64,000 nt of DNA from DAITBA01 sp036824005 (GTDB taxonomy: Bacteria > Pseudomonadota > Gammaproteobacteria > Burkholderiales > Rhodocyclaceae). Both the position numbers and the translations under genes were made by a program. Location of the stretch: positions 248,001 through 312,000 of the forward strand of contig DAITBA010000001.1 of assembly GCA_036824005.1 (NCBI GenBank), read 5' to 3'. The notes beneath the pieces were generated by a model that did no database searches, was not told the origin of the DNA, and worked only from the letters and a program-made list of their open reading frames with translations. Shown in pieces: positions 17,975 through 26,958 of this stretch (position 1 is its first letter; every line of letters begins with the position of its first letter).

Positions 17975-19624
17975 ATGAGCGCTCAGCTCCCCGGACGGCT
18001 CACCACCCATGACGTCGTCAACCAGCCACCGGCGTTGGAAGACGTCAACCTGTTCGCCTTGAACCTGCCGCTGCAGGAAGCGCTTGCACGCGAGGGTGCC
18101 GGCTGGGCTCACGACGAGCTGATGGCGCACGGCGCGGAGTTGGGCAGCGCCGAATGGTTCGAACGCGGCACCCTGGCCAACCGCTATCCGCCGACACTGA
18201 AGCTGTTCGACCGCTATGGTCGGCGCCGTGACGAGGTGGAGTTCCATCCGGCATGGCACGAGTGCCTTGCCTACCTGAAGGGCCACGGTTTGGACTCGGG
18301 TCCCTGGGCTCGGCCGCGTGCCGGTGCGCATGTGGCGAGGGCCGCACACTTCATGCTGTTCGCTGAGGTCGAGGACGGGTCGCTGTGCCCGACCACCATG
18401 ACCTACGGCTGTGTGCCGGCGGTGCGCCGCGAGCCCGATCTGGCACGCGAGTGGCTGCCGCTCATCCTTTCCCGCCACTATGACAGACGCTTCGTCCCGG
18501 CATCCGGGAAGACTGGTGTGATGCTGGGCATGGGCATGACGGAGAAGCAGGGCGGCTCCGACGTGCGCGCCAACACGACGCGGGCCGAACCGGTGGGCGG
18601 CGGGGAGTACCGGATTGTCGGCCACAAGTGGTTCCTTTCCGCCCCCATGTGCGATGCATTTCTCGTGCTGGCGCAGGCGCCGGCGGGCTTGTCTTGCTTT
18701 TTCATGCCGCGCTGGAGGCCGGACGGCAGTCTCAACGACATCCGTATCCAGCGGCTCAAGGACAAGCTCGGCGACCGCTCCAATGCCGGCACGGAGGTCG
18801 AATTCTGGGGCGCCCATGCGCGACTGCTGGGCGCGGAGGGGCGCGGCGTGCCCACGATTCTCGAAATGGGCACCTATACCCGGCTCGACTGCGCCTTGGG
18901 CAGCACGGGGCTGATGCGCCAGTCGCTGACCCAGGCCCTGCATCACGCCCATCATCGAAGTGCGTTCGGCAAGCTGCTGGTCGAGCAGCCGCTGATGCGC
19001 AACGTCCTCGCCGACATGGCGCTGGAATGCGAGGCGGCGACGGCTCTGGCAATGCGCCTGGCGCGCGCCTTCGACCGCGAGGACGACGAGTACGACGGGC
19101 TGATCAAACGCATCCTGACGCCGGCGACCAAATACTGGATCTGCAAGCGCGGACCGGCGCTCGCCGCGGAAGCGATGGAAGTGCTCGGCGGAAACGGCTA
19201 TGTCGAGGACGGCGTCATGGCACGCATCTACCGCCAGATGCCGCTCAATTCAATTTGGGAGGGCTCTGGCAATATCATGTGCCTCGACGTCTTGCGCGCC
19301 ATTGACAAGACGCCGCGGGTGCTGGAGGTGCTGATGGTCGAGCTGGAGCAGGCGCGCGGTCTGAGCCCCGTGTTGGACGGCTTCGTCGCGTGGCTCAAGG
19401 ACCAATTGCGTCGCCCAGAGCATGCTGCCACGCGCGCGCGCATCCTCACCCAGAGCATGACGCTGGCCGTTCAGGCGGCGCTGTTGATCCGCTTTGCGCC
19501 CCACTACGTGGCGACCGCGTTCTGCGCCTCGCGCCTCGACCAGGACTGGGGACACGCATTCGGTACCTTGCCTCCGGGCACGGATCTGGGAAGCATTATC
19601 GCGCGGGCTTGGCCGCAGAGTTAG
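17975..19624 (+). CDS. aidB: AidB-like acyl-CoA dehydrogenase family flavoprotein
   Basis: 549 residues, close to E. coli AidB (541) and longer than ordinary acyl-CoA dehydrogenases (~390). The FAD-binding blocks MTEKQGGSDVRAN and GHKWFLSAPMCDAF and the C-terminal EVLGGNGYVED are the AidB subfamily pattern. Residues ~440-549 form the extra helical domain that in E. coli binds DNA. In E. coli AidB protects against alkylation damage; whether this protein does so is inferred. The ribosome site GGAAAGAG is five bases ahead of the ATG. Confidence 0.85.
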   Translation: MSAQLPGRLTTHDVVNQPPALEDVNLFALNLPLQEALAREGAGWAHDELMAHGAELGSAEWFERGTLANRYPPTLKLFDRYGRRRDEVEFHPAWHECLAYLKGHGLDSGPWARPRAGAHVARAAHFMLFAEVEDGSLCPTTMTYGCVPAVRREPDLAREWLPLILSRHYDRRFVPASGKTGVMLGMGMTEKQGGSDVRANTTRAEPVGGGEYRIVGHKWFLSAPMCDAFLVLAQAPAGLSCFFMPRWRPDGSLNDIRIQRLKDKLGDRSNAGTEVEFWGAHARLLGAEGRGVPTILEMGTYTRLDCALGSTGLMRQSLTQALHHAHHRSAFGKLLVEQPLMRNVLADMALECEAATALAMRLARAFDREDDEYDGLIKRILTPATKYWICKRGPALAAEAMEVLGGNGYVEDGVMARIYRQMPLNSIWEGSGNIMCLDVLRAIDKTPRVLEVLMVELEQARGLSPVLDGFVAWLKDQLRRPEHAATRARILTQSMTLAVQAALLIRFAPHYVATAFCASRLDQDWGHAFGTLPPGTDLGSIIARAWPQS

Positions 19625-19774
19625 GAGGGCCCCTGTCGCATTCGACCCAGCAGCTGGCGCTCTGCCTTTGTCGATGACACGAATCTGATCGTCGCGCCGC
19701 CGAGCAGTTCAACCCCCAACGCCTGCAAATAGGCAACTGCGCCAGCACACCCGGATATCATGGATAGGCCTACT

Positions 19775-20167
19775 ATGAGCCTTCGGACGCGATCGGTTCC
19801 CTGGCTGTGGATTGCCCTGGTTGCCGCGCTCGCTGGCACGGCGCGCTATCTGTTGGTCGAACCAGCGGACATCGCGCACCTGTGCGACAGCGGCGCCGGC
19901 CCCTGGTGGTGCGCCGTACGCGCCGGCGTGATTCTGACCTTCGCCCATCATGCTCTGGGCTATGTCGCCTTGGCACTGGGCGCGGTCGCCACGGTGAGTC
20001 GTGTGCGCATCGTGGCGCTCGCTGCAGCGCTGACCGGCATGGCCGGGCTGATCCTCTACGAATTCGAATATTCAGCAGTCGCCTCGTTGCTCGGCCTGCT
20101 CGTGCTTGCCCGGCACGCGTCTGCTGCAACGTGCCAGGCCGACGCTGCCGGCAAGCATCCAGCATAG
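19775..20167 (+). CDS. Hypothetical four-helix membrane protein
   Basis: About 130 residues from ATG 19775 (19760 is an in-frame alternative). Four hydrophobic segments are visible (WLWIALVAALAGTARYLLV; AGVILTFAHHALGYVALALGAV; IVALAAALTGMAGLILY; VASLLGLLVLA), with a conserved-looking FAHHALGY in helix 2. No family recognised. Its last 96 nt overlap the end of the convergent GH17 gene. The 150 nt before it hold nothing I recognise. Confidence 0.65.
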   Translation: MSLRTRSVPWLWIALVAALAGTARYLLVEPADIAHLCDSGAGPWWCAVRAGVILTFAHHALGYVALALGAVATVSRVRIVALAAALTGMAGLILYEFEYSAVASLLGLLVLARHASAATCQADAAGKHPA

Positions 20168-21766
20168 CGCCGCCCACGCTAGCGCGTGCTGGTTCGCCAG
20201 GCCTTCGCTCCAGACGATGATCGGCGCTGCCAGCGCCATCACGGCGGCCAGCAGCCGCTCCTCGACGCCGTCGCCACCGTCCGGTCTCTCGCCACCCACG
20301 CCGGCGATGGCGAGCAGGAGGAAGCCCAGCACCGGCACAGCGAATAGCGCGAGGGGAAAATCGCGATAGCGCGCATCGAACACCAGCAGCAGACAAACCG
20401 TGGCGGCACCGAAGAGAAAGGCAAACCGCAACACGCTCAGCATGGTTGCCGTCATGTCTCGAGGGCCATCGGCACCGGAGTCAGTGCGTGCGACGCGCCA
20501 TAGCGGCGCCGGCCTCGGCGCTTCATCACCCTGCACCCACGCGGCAAGCGCGCGGCTTAGCAACCAGGCTGCGGCAAGCGCGAGTACAAGGTAAGAAAAG
20601 CTCACCGCCCATTCGGTCGGCGTGCGATTGGTGAGCAGCATGTTGCGCGTCTGAGCCGCCAGCGCGCCGCCCGTCGCCGCGCCGGCAAACAGGAGTACGG
20701 AAACGCTCCCGGGCGACCGTGCCGGCAAGGAGAACGCCCCCAGAATCATGAAAGCCAGAGCCGATACCGCGGCCGCGGCCATGCCCCAGCGCCAGCGCGC
20801 CTCCTCCGTCACGGGGCCGTGAAAGGCAAACTTCGCCTCGCCGGCAGCGTCGAACAACCCCCAGTAGCCTCCTGCGGCGCCTTCGAGCTGGCGCTTCCAG
20901 GGCTGATCGAAGGCCTCGACGACGTTGTAGGGAAGCTGGTTCGCCTGCACCGCGGCAGAAAACTCGCGAATGAAGCGCGCCTGGTTTACACGGCTGGGTG
21001 TGGCGCCCGCGCGGCTGCGGCCGACGCTCGGCCAGCCGGTTTCGCCAATGAGAATCTCGCGGCCCGGAAACGCAGCGCGCACCTTTCCGAAGACCTCGAC
21101 GACATGGTCGACCGCGTGGTCCACCGGCACCGGCTGATCTTCCCAGTAGGGCAGGATATGCACCGTGATAAAGGAGGTCGCCGGCGCCAGTTCCGGATGC
21201 TTGAGCCAAAATTCCCACACGTCGGCGTAGGTGACGGGTTGCGCCACGGCCTTGCGCACACGCTCGATCAGGCCGCCCAACGCCGCGGCCGGCTGCTCGC
21301 GGCGCAAGAGCACCTCGTTGCCCACGATCACCGCGCGCACGGTACCGACATGGGCGCGGGCGAGGCCGATTCCCCGGGCGATTTCCTCCTCGTTGTCGGC
21401 GGCGTCGCGGCCGATCCACAAACCGAGCAGCACCTCCATGCCAAGTTGCTGCGCGACCGAGGGCACTGCCGCCAGCCCGCCGGCAACGGAGTATGTGCGC
21501 ACGCAGCCAATGCGTTGCGACAACGTGCGCAGGTCCTCTTCAATCCGATCCCTGGAAATGACGAGATCCTTGTCCCAGGGCGTCTGTCCGGGCATGCGGT
21601 AGGGCGCGTAGGAGACACAGGCGAGCCGGTCGGATGGCGCATCGGGCAGCGGCACGGGCACACCGAGCAACCACCAGTACCACAGCGCGAGAGCCGCCGC
21701 GCCGCCAAGCGCCGCAACAACGAGCGCACGGCGCAAGGGGTGATCGCGCCAACTGTCGTTTGTCAT
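20072..21766 (-). CDS. GH17 family membrane protein (NdvC-like beta-glucan enzyme)
   Basis: 564 residues. An N-terminal membrane helix (~14-36) precedes a GH17 domain (~45-330) with the acid/base glutamate in VIVGNEVLLR and the nucleophile glutamate in LIGETGWPS, followed by GGYWGLFDA. About eight membrane helices fill the C-terminal 230 residues. Related GH17 membrane proteins (rhizobial NdvC) take part in beta-1,3/1,6-glucan synthesis as transglycosylases. It diverges from a GH17-GT2 protein sharing the same domain, so the two probably act in one pathway. Its 3' end overlaps the small membrane-protein gene by 96 nt. Confidence 0.82.
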   Translation of the reverse strand: MTNDSWRDHPLRRALVVAALGGAAALALWYWWLLGVPVPLPDAPSDRLACVSYAPYRMPGQTPWDKDLVISRDRIEEDLRTLSQRIGCVRTYSVAGGLAAVPSVAQQLGMEVLLGLWIGRDAADNEEEIARGIGLARAHVGTVRAVIVGNEVLLRREQPAAALGGLIERVRKAVAQPVTYADVWEFWLKHPELAPATSFITVHILPYWEDQPVPVDHAVDHVVEVFGKVRAAFPGREILIGETGWPSVGRSRAGATPSRVNQARFIREFSAAVQANQLPYNVVEAFDQPWKRQLEGAAGGYWGLFDAAGEAKFAFHGPVTEEARWRWGMAAAAVSALAFMILGAFSLPARSPGSVSVLLFAGAATGGALAAQTRNMLLTNRTPTEWAVSFSYLVLALAAAWLLSRALAAWVQGDEAPRPAPLWRVARTDSGADGPRDMTATMLSVLRFAFLFGAATVCLLLVFDARYRDFPLALFAVPVLGFLLLAIAGVGGERPDGGDGVEERLLAAVMALAAPIIVWSEGLANQHALAWAALCWMLAGSVGLARCSRRVPGKHEQAEQRGDC

Positions 21767-21826
21767 GGCAGCGTCCTAGGCGTGCGGCCATGGTGCTGGC
21801 GCCGCGCAGGTCGTTTGGGCCGCCGG

Positions 21827-21855
21827 CTGACAGCGTCGGCGGAACCCGCTACAAT
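21827..21855 (+). promoter_or_regulatory. Putative sigma-70 promoter for the GH17-GT2 gene
   Basis: CTGACA (21827-21832) and TACAAT (21850-21855) with a 17-nt spacer, each one mismatch from consensus or better. Transcription would start near 21862 and leave about 310 nt before the start codon at 22175. Confidence 0.55.
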
Positions 21856-21862
21856 GCTGCGC

Positions 21863-22174
21863 GGCAACACAGCGGATCGACGTCCACCAATCCGTGCGTC
21901 GTGCGTTAGTCCAAGAAGGCTGTGCCGGTATTGGCACGCGCCGAAACAATTAGACCCCGGAAGTAAGTACGTGCTCCCACCGCAGATTCCTGTTTGCCGG
22001 TATTGCCGCGACGGGTCGAATCTGTCGGGTTTCTGAGACGGTTTTTCCGCACTGCGACAAAGCCCCCGCCGGCGCGGTGGCAGGAGTTGTGCATCGACGA
22101 CTGCCATGGCCCATGCGCGGGCGCGGGATTCGTCTCGATCGTGACCAACAATGGGACTGTTCAAGGAATTCACG
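21863..22174 (+). other. Long untranslated leader of the GH17-GT2 gene
   Basis: About 310 nt between the predicted start site and the coding region, with no convincing ORF. I recognise no riboswitch consensus. The whole divergent gap 21767-22174 (408 nt) holds nothing else I can name. Confidence 0.3.
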
Positions 22175-24853
22175 ATGACACTTTCCTCCGCGTTACGGAA
22201 ATCGGGTCGCGGCCTCACGGCCGTGCTCATTGCATCCGCCGTGGCGGCGCTGAATCTGGCACTGTGGGCGCATCTTAACCGGCCGGTCGAAATGGTCGAC
22301 TGGGACGGCCGCGTAAACGGCTTTGCTTACTCCGGCTTCCAACGCGACCAGGATCCGCTCCGGGGCTCCTATCCCACGGACGCACAGATCCAATCTGATC
22401 TGACGCTGCTTGCCAACCATACCACCCGCATCCGAACGTATACCTCGGCGGAGAATGAGAAGCTGCCGAGGCTCGCGGATGATGCCGGGCTGCGCGTCGC
22501 TGCCGGCGTCTGGCTCAGCGACGACCGCGAAAACAACGAGCGCGAGATGCGCGCACTGACCCGTGGCGTCCTGTCGGCACGCAACATCGACGCCGTCATC
22601 GTCGGAAACGAGACGCTGCTGCGCGGCGACCTGATGGTGGATGAATTGATCGACTACCTCAAGAGCGCCCGCGCAAAGTTGAAGAAACTGATGATTCCGG
22701 CCACCACCGCCGAGCCCTGGCACGTTTGGCTCAAACATCCGGAACTGGCGCGTCATGTCGATTTCATCACCGTGCATCTGCTGCCGTATTGGGAAGGCGT
22801 ACCGGTTGAGGCGGCAGTGGAGCACGTGTTCCTGCGTTACGAGGAACTGCAGCGCGCCTTCCCGAAGAAGCGCATCGTCATCGGCGAAGTCGGCTGGCCG
22901 AGCAACGGTGACCGCATCAAGCTCGCCGTCGCCTCGAAGGAGAACGCTGCCCGCTTCATGCGCGAATTCCTCGACCGCACACGCATGCGCCCGGTCGATT
23001 ACTACCTGATGGAAGCCTTCGACCAGCCGTGGAAGATCGGTCCGGAGGGTCGTGCCGGTGGCTACTGGGGCATGTTCGATGCCTTCCGCCAGACCAAGTA
23101 TCCCTTGCAGGGCGCTGTTGCCGCGGATGCCTCGTGGCAAACGAAAGCGCTCGCTGCTTCGGTGCTGGCGCTGGTGCCGATGCTGTGGTTTGCCGCCGCC
23201 TTCCGACGCTTGCGGCTGGACGGCCGCCTGTTCTATTGCGCCCTCATGCAGACCGCAATCTCCGTCAGCGTGTGGCTCGTCGGTGTGCCGGCCGGATTCT
23301 ATCTAAGCACCGTGGACTCGACGATGTTTGGACTGATGGTGCCGGCGCTGGTGGGGATGATCCTGATTCTGCTAGTCAGCGGCTTCGAGTTCACCGAAGT
23401 GCTGTGGAAGCGTCGATGGCAGCGCCACTTCGCACCCCTCGTGCCCGTTTCGTCCAAATTGCAGCCACTCGTGTCGATCCATCTGCCGTGCTGCAATGAG
23501 CCGCCGGAGATGGTGTGCCTCACCCTCGACAGCCTGGCGAAGCTCGATTACGAGAATTTCGAAGTGCTGGTGATCGACAACAACACAAAGGACGAGGCGC
23601 TGTGGCGGCCGGTGCAGGCACATGTCGCCCGACTGGGTCCGCGCTTTCGCTTCTTCCACCTCGACAACTGGCCGGGCTTCAAGGCCGGCGCATTGAACTT
23701 CGCCTTGGGTGAAACCGATCCTCATGCGGAGATCGTCGGTGTCGTGGACGCCGATTATGCCGTGCACCGCGATTGGCTCAAGGCGCTTGTCGGTCATTTC
23801 GAGAGCCCGCAGGTGGCCGTGGTACAGGCTCCGCAGGCGCACCGGGACTTCCAGCACAGCTTCTTCCAGCGCATGTGCAACTGGGAGTTCGACGGCTTTT
23901 TCCGCATCGGCATGCATCACCGCAACGAGCGCAACGCCATCATCCAGCACGGCACCATGACCCTGGTACGGCGCGCGGCACTGGTGTTCTCCGGCAAATG
24001 GTCTGAGTGGTGCATCTGCGAGGATGCCGAGCTCGGATTGCGCCTGATGCATGCGGGATACGAGACGCGCTACGTGGACACAGTGTTTGGCCGCGGTCTG
24101 ACCCCGGCCGACTTCAAGGCCTTCAAGGCGCAGCGGCTGCGCTGGGCCTTTGGCGCCATGCAGATCCTGCGCCGTCGTGCGGGATGGCTGCTCACGCCGG
24201 GGCCGCTGTCCCTGGGCCAGCGCTTTCATTTCCTCACCGGCTGGTTCTCATGGTTCGGCGACGCCGCCCATCTGCCTTTCACCCTGCTGGCCATCGGCTG
24301 GACCGCCGGCATGATCCTCGACCCGGCCCATTTCACGCTGCCGGTCACGGTCTTCCTGGTGCCGCTGCTGGGCTTCCTGATCGCCAAGGCATCCTTCGGC
24401 CCGGTGCTCTACGCCCAGCGCGTGCGCTGCGGCTGGCGCGACAACCTCGGTGCAGCACTGGCCAGCCTGGCTCTGTCCCATGCCATCGCCCGCGGTGTCT
24501 GGCAAGGTTTGTGGGCGAAAGAGGGCGTATTCGTGCGCACCGCCAAGGGCACCCGCCGCCGTCCGCTGCTTGCCCTGTTCGAGTCGGTGCGCGAGGAGTC
24601 ACTGTTGCTTGCAGCGCTGGCAACGGCGATCTTTGCGATCGACCGGCACTTTGGCCTCGATCATCTGGAAGCGAAGCTGTGGGCAGCCGTTCTCGCCGCC
24701 CAAGCCTTGCCCTATGCCGCAGCCCTGGTGACTTCGCTCATCTCGGCGTACTCGGCAACGCGTGCAATCGGGGTGCGCCACGCTGCGGCGACACCGGTCG
24801 AGTCTGCCATCGCAACGGGGGAGAGCGCCGAGATCCAGCCGGCCGGCGCCTAA
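22175..24853 (+). CDS. ndvB: GH17-GT2 fusion, beta-glucan synthase (NdvB-like)
   Basis: 892 residues. An N-terminal membrane helix and a GH17 domain (~40-320: VIVGNETLLR, VIGEVGWPSNG, GGYWGMFDA) are followed by membrane helices and a GT2 synthase domain (~430-700). The GT2 part shows DNNTKDEALW, the DxD as VDADY, EDAELGLRL, and QRLRWAFGAMQ, the Q(Q/R)xRW of processive synthases; more helices follow. Such proteins make beta-1,3/1,6 glucans from UDP-glucose in the inner membrane. The start at 22175 follows AAGGA with good spacing; the ATG at 22151 lacks this. It diverges from a second GH17 protein. Confidence 0.88.
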   Translation: MTLSSALRKSGRGLTAVLIASAVAALNLALWAHLNRPVEMVDWDGRVNGFAYSGFQRDQDPLRGSYPTDAQIQSDLTLLANHTTRIRTYTSAENEKLPRLADDAGLRVAAGVWLSDDRENNEREMRALTRGVLSARNIDAVIVGNETLLRGDLMVDELIDYLKSARAKLKKLMIPATTAEPWHVWLKHPELARHVDFITVHLLPYWEGVPVEAAVEHVFLRYEELQRAFPKKRIVIGEVGWPSNGDRIKLAVASKENAARFMREFLDRTRMRPVDYYLMEAFDQPWKIGPEGRAGGYWGMFDAFRQTKYPLQGAVAADASWQTKALAASVLALVPMLWFAAAFRRLRLDGRLFYCALMQTAISVSVWLVGVPAGFYLSTVDSTMFGLMVPALVGMILILLVSGFEFTEVLWKRRWQRHFAPLVPVSSKLQPLVSIHLPCCNEPPEMVCLTLDSLAKLDYENFEVLVIDNNTKDEALWRPVQAHVARLGPRFRFFHLDNWPGFKAGALNFALGETDPHAEIVGVVDADYAVHRDWLKALVGHFESPQVAVVQAPQAHRDFQHSFFQRMCNWEFDGFFRIGMHHRNERNAIIQHGTMTLVRRAALVFSGKWSEWCICEDAELGLRLMHAGYETRYVDTVFGRGLTPADFKAFKAQRLRWAFGAMQILRRRAGWLLTPGPLSLGQRFHFLTGWFSWFGDAAHLPFTLLAIGWTAGMILDPAHFTLPVTVFLVPLLGFLIAKASFGPVLYAQRVRCGWRDNLGAALASLALSHAIARGVWQGLWAKEGVFVRTAKGTRRRPLLALFESVREESLLLAALATAIFAIDRHFGLDHLEAKLWAAVLAAQALPYAAALVTSLISAYSATRAIGVRHAAATPVESAIATGESAEIQPAGA

Positions 24854-24932
24854 GGCGCGTCGGCGACGACAAAGCCGGGTGGGTGGCGATGGAGTAGACT
24901 TCCAACGTCATCACCTCGCCTAGCCCGCCGCC

Positions 24933-26387
24933 ATGAAGCTCAACGACACGGCGCTCCTGCGCAACCGCTGTTACGTCGACGGATCGTGGGTCGACGCCGA
25001 CAGCCATTCCAGTATTGCCATCAGCAATCCCGCGAACAGCGAGGTGTTAGGCAGCGTTCCCGCCCTGGGTGCGGGCGAGACAAGGCGCGCCATCGAGGCG
25101 GCCAACGCCGCCTGGCCGGCGTGGCGCGCCAAGTCCGGCAAAGAACGTGCCGCCGTGCTGCGCAGATGGTTCGAGCTCATCATGGTCAATGCCGAAGACA
25201 TTGCACAGCTGATGACCTCGGAACAGGGCAAGCCGCTGGCAGAGGCAAGAGGCGAGGTGGCCTACGCGGCATCCTTCGTCGAGTGGTTCGCCGAGGAAGC
25301 CAAGCGCGTCTACGGCGACACCATCCCCGCACCGACCGTCGACAAGCGTCTGATCGTCGTCAAACAACCGGTCGGCGTCTGCGCTGCCATTACGCCCTGG
25401 AACTTTCCGGCCGCGATGATCACGCGCAAAGTCGCACCAGCGCTTGCCGCGGGTTGCACCGTGGTGGTCAAACCTGCCGAGCAGACACCGCTGACGGCTC
25501 TAGCCCTGGCTGAGTTGTCCGTTCGGGCTGGTTTTCCACCGGGCGTGTTCAACGTTATCACCGGCGACCCAATTCAGATCGGTGGTGAACTGACCTCCAA
25601 TCCGACCGTGCGCAAGCTCTCCTTCACCGGCTCGACCGAGGTCGGGCGCCTGCTCATGGCCCAGTGCGCCCCGACGGTGAAGAAGCTGTCACTGGAGCTG
25701 GGCGGCAATGCACCATTCATCGTCTTCGACGACGCCGATCTCGACGCGGCAGTCGACGGCGCCATGATGTCGAAATACCGCAACACCGGTCAGACCTGCG
25801 TCTGCGCCAATCGCCTGCTGGTGCAGGAGGGCGTCTACGCCGCTTTCGCCGAAAAGCTCTCCGGACGGGTGCGGCAATTGAAGGTCGGCGACGGCATGGA
25901 CGAAGGTGTCGTTCAAGGGCCGTTGATCGACGCCCAGGCACTGGCGAAGGTCGAGGAGCATGTCGCCGACGCGCTCGCCAAAGGTGCCAAAATCCTTACG
26001 GGTGGAAAGCGCCACGCTCGCGGCGGCACCTTCTACGAGCCGACGGTCATCACCGGCGTCACGCCGGAGATGAAGTGCGCCCGTGAGGAGACCTTCGGGC
26101 CGGTGGCGCCGCTGTTCCGTTTCGATACCGAGGAGGAAGCCGTCGCCATGGCCAATGCGACCGAGTTCGGGCTGGCCGCGTATTTCTACTCCCGCGATAT
26201 TGCGCGCTGTTTCCGCGTCGGCGAGGCACTGGAATACGGCATCGTCGGCATCAATACCGGCATCATATCCAACGAGATGGCGCCCTTCGGCGGCGTGAAG
26301 CAATCGGGCATCGGCCGGGAAGGCTCCAAGTACGGCATCGACGAATACCTCGAGATCAAGTACCTGTGCCTGGGCGGCATGGGCTAG
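24933..26387 (+). CDS. gabD: NAD(P)-dependent succinate-semialdehyde dehydrogenase
   Basis: 484-residue aldehyde dehydrogenase. The general-base glutamate is in SLELGGNAP and the nucleophile cysteine in GQTCVCANR. PWNFPAAMITRKVAPALAAG and FTGSTEVGRLL are cofactor and fold blocks that match the GabD subfamily well. It oxidises succinate semialdehyde to succinate. No gabT or gabP lies nearby. It ends 4 nt before the convergent ubiquitin-like operon. Confidence 0.9.
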   Translation: MKLNDTALLRNRCYVDGSWVDADSHSSIAISNPANSEVLGSVPALGAGETRRAIEAANAAWPAWRAKSGKERAAVLRRWFELIMVNAEDIAQLMTSEQGKPLAEARGEVAYAASFVEWFAEEAKRVYGDTIPAPTVDKRLIVVKQPVGVCAAITPWNFPAAMITRKVAPALAAGCTVVVKPAEQTPLTALALAELSVRAGFPPGVFNVITGDPIQIGGELTSNPTVRKLSFTGSTEVGRLLMAQCAPTVKKLSLELGGNAPFIVFDDADLDAAVDGAMMSKYRNTGQTCVCANRLLVQEGVYAAFAEKLSGRVRQLKVGDGMDEGVVQGPLIDAQALAKVEEHVADALAKGAKILTGGKRHARGGTFYEPTVITGVTPEMKCAREETFGPVAPLFRFDTEEEAVAMANATEFGLAAYFYSRDIARCFRVGEALEYGIVGINTGIISNEMAPFGGVKQSGIGREGSKYGIDEYLEIKYLCLGGMG

Positions 26388-26391
26388 CGCT

Positions 26392-26958
26392 TCACGCCCA
26401 TTCGTCCGTCAGGACCCGCACCGGCGCGAGCTCGAGCGCCTCCGCACCAAGAAACCACTTCTCCTCGCCCTGCAGCGGATCGACCACCCAGCCCAGGCTG
26501 TAGGGGTGTGTAAAGAAGGCGCGCTGGGTGCGCCGATCGGTGTCGCTGAAAAACGCGCCCAGCCCCGGATGGCTGTGGTACCAGCCGACCACGATCCGGC
26601 CTTCGGCGAGCGCCGGACGGGCCTGTTCCCAGACACCGCTTTCCATGCGCAGCGCCACGCCCGAGGACGAATACTCGACGCTCGCCACGGCCAGGACGAC
26701 ACGCACGAGCGCGATATCAACGGCCGCCAGCGCGCCATCGCGGGCAAACACTTCGCCGATCAGCAGGCCGCCCCGCTCATCGCTGCTCGCCGCCAGATGC
26801 TGCATCACCTGCGCCCGTGCGGCATCCGCGACCGTTACCAGCGGCGCCTGCGCCAGATGCGCCTGCAGCCGCGCCGCGGCCGAGTCGGACAGGCGCGCCA
26901 GGAAATTGGACAACGGCTTCGGCTCGAATACCGTCTCCTGGTTGCGCCATTTGATCAT
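26392..26958 (-). CDS. JAB/MPN-domain metalloprotease (JAMM) of a ubiquitin-like system
   Basis: 188 residues. Complete JAMM zinc site: Glu61 in DERGGLLIGE, then HSHP with His128 and His130, seven residues, Ser138 and Asp141 (the E...HxH-x7-S-x2-D pattern of isopeptidases). Residues ~1-40 form an alpha-helical extension. Expected to cleave the ubiquitin-like protein from targets, as BilC does in Bil systems. Its ATG overlaps the E2 stop (ATGA). It is the last gene of the five-gene leftward operon. Confidence 0.9.
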   Translation of the reverse strand: MIKWRNQETVFEPKPLSNFLARLSDSAAARLQAHLAQAPLVTVADAARAQVMQHLAASSDERGGLLIGEVFARDGALAAVDIALVRVVLAVASVEYSSSGVALRMESGVWEQARPALAEGRIVVGWYHSHPGLGAFFSDTDRRTQRAFFTHPYSLGWVVDPLQGEEKWFLGAEALELAPVRVLTDEWA

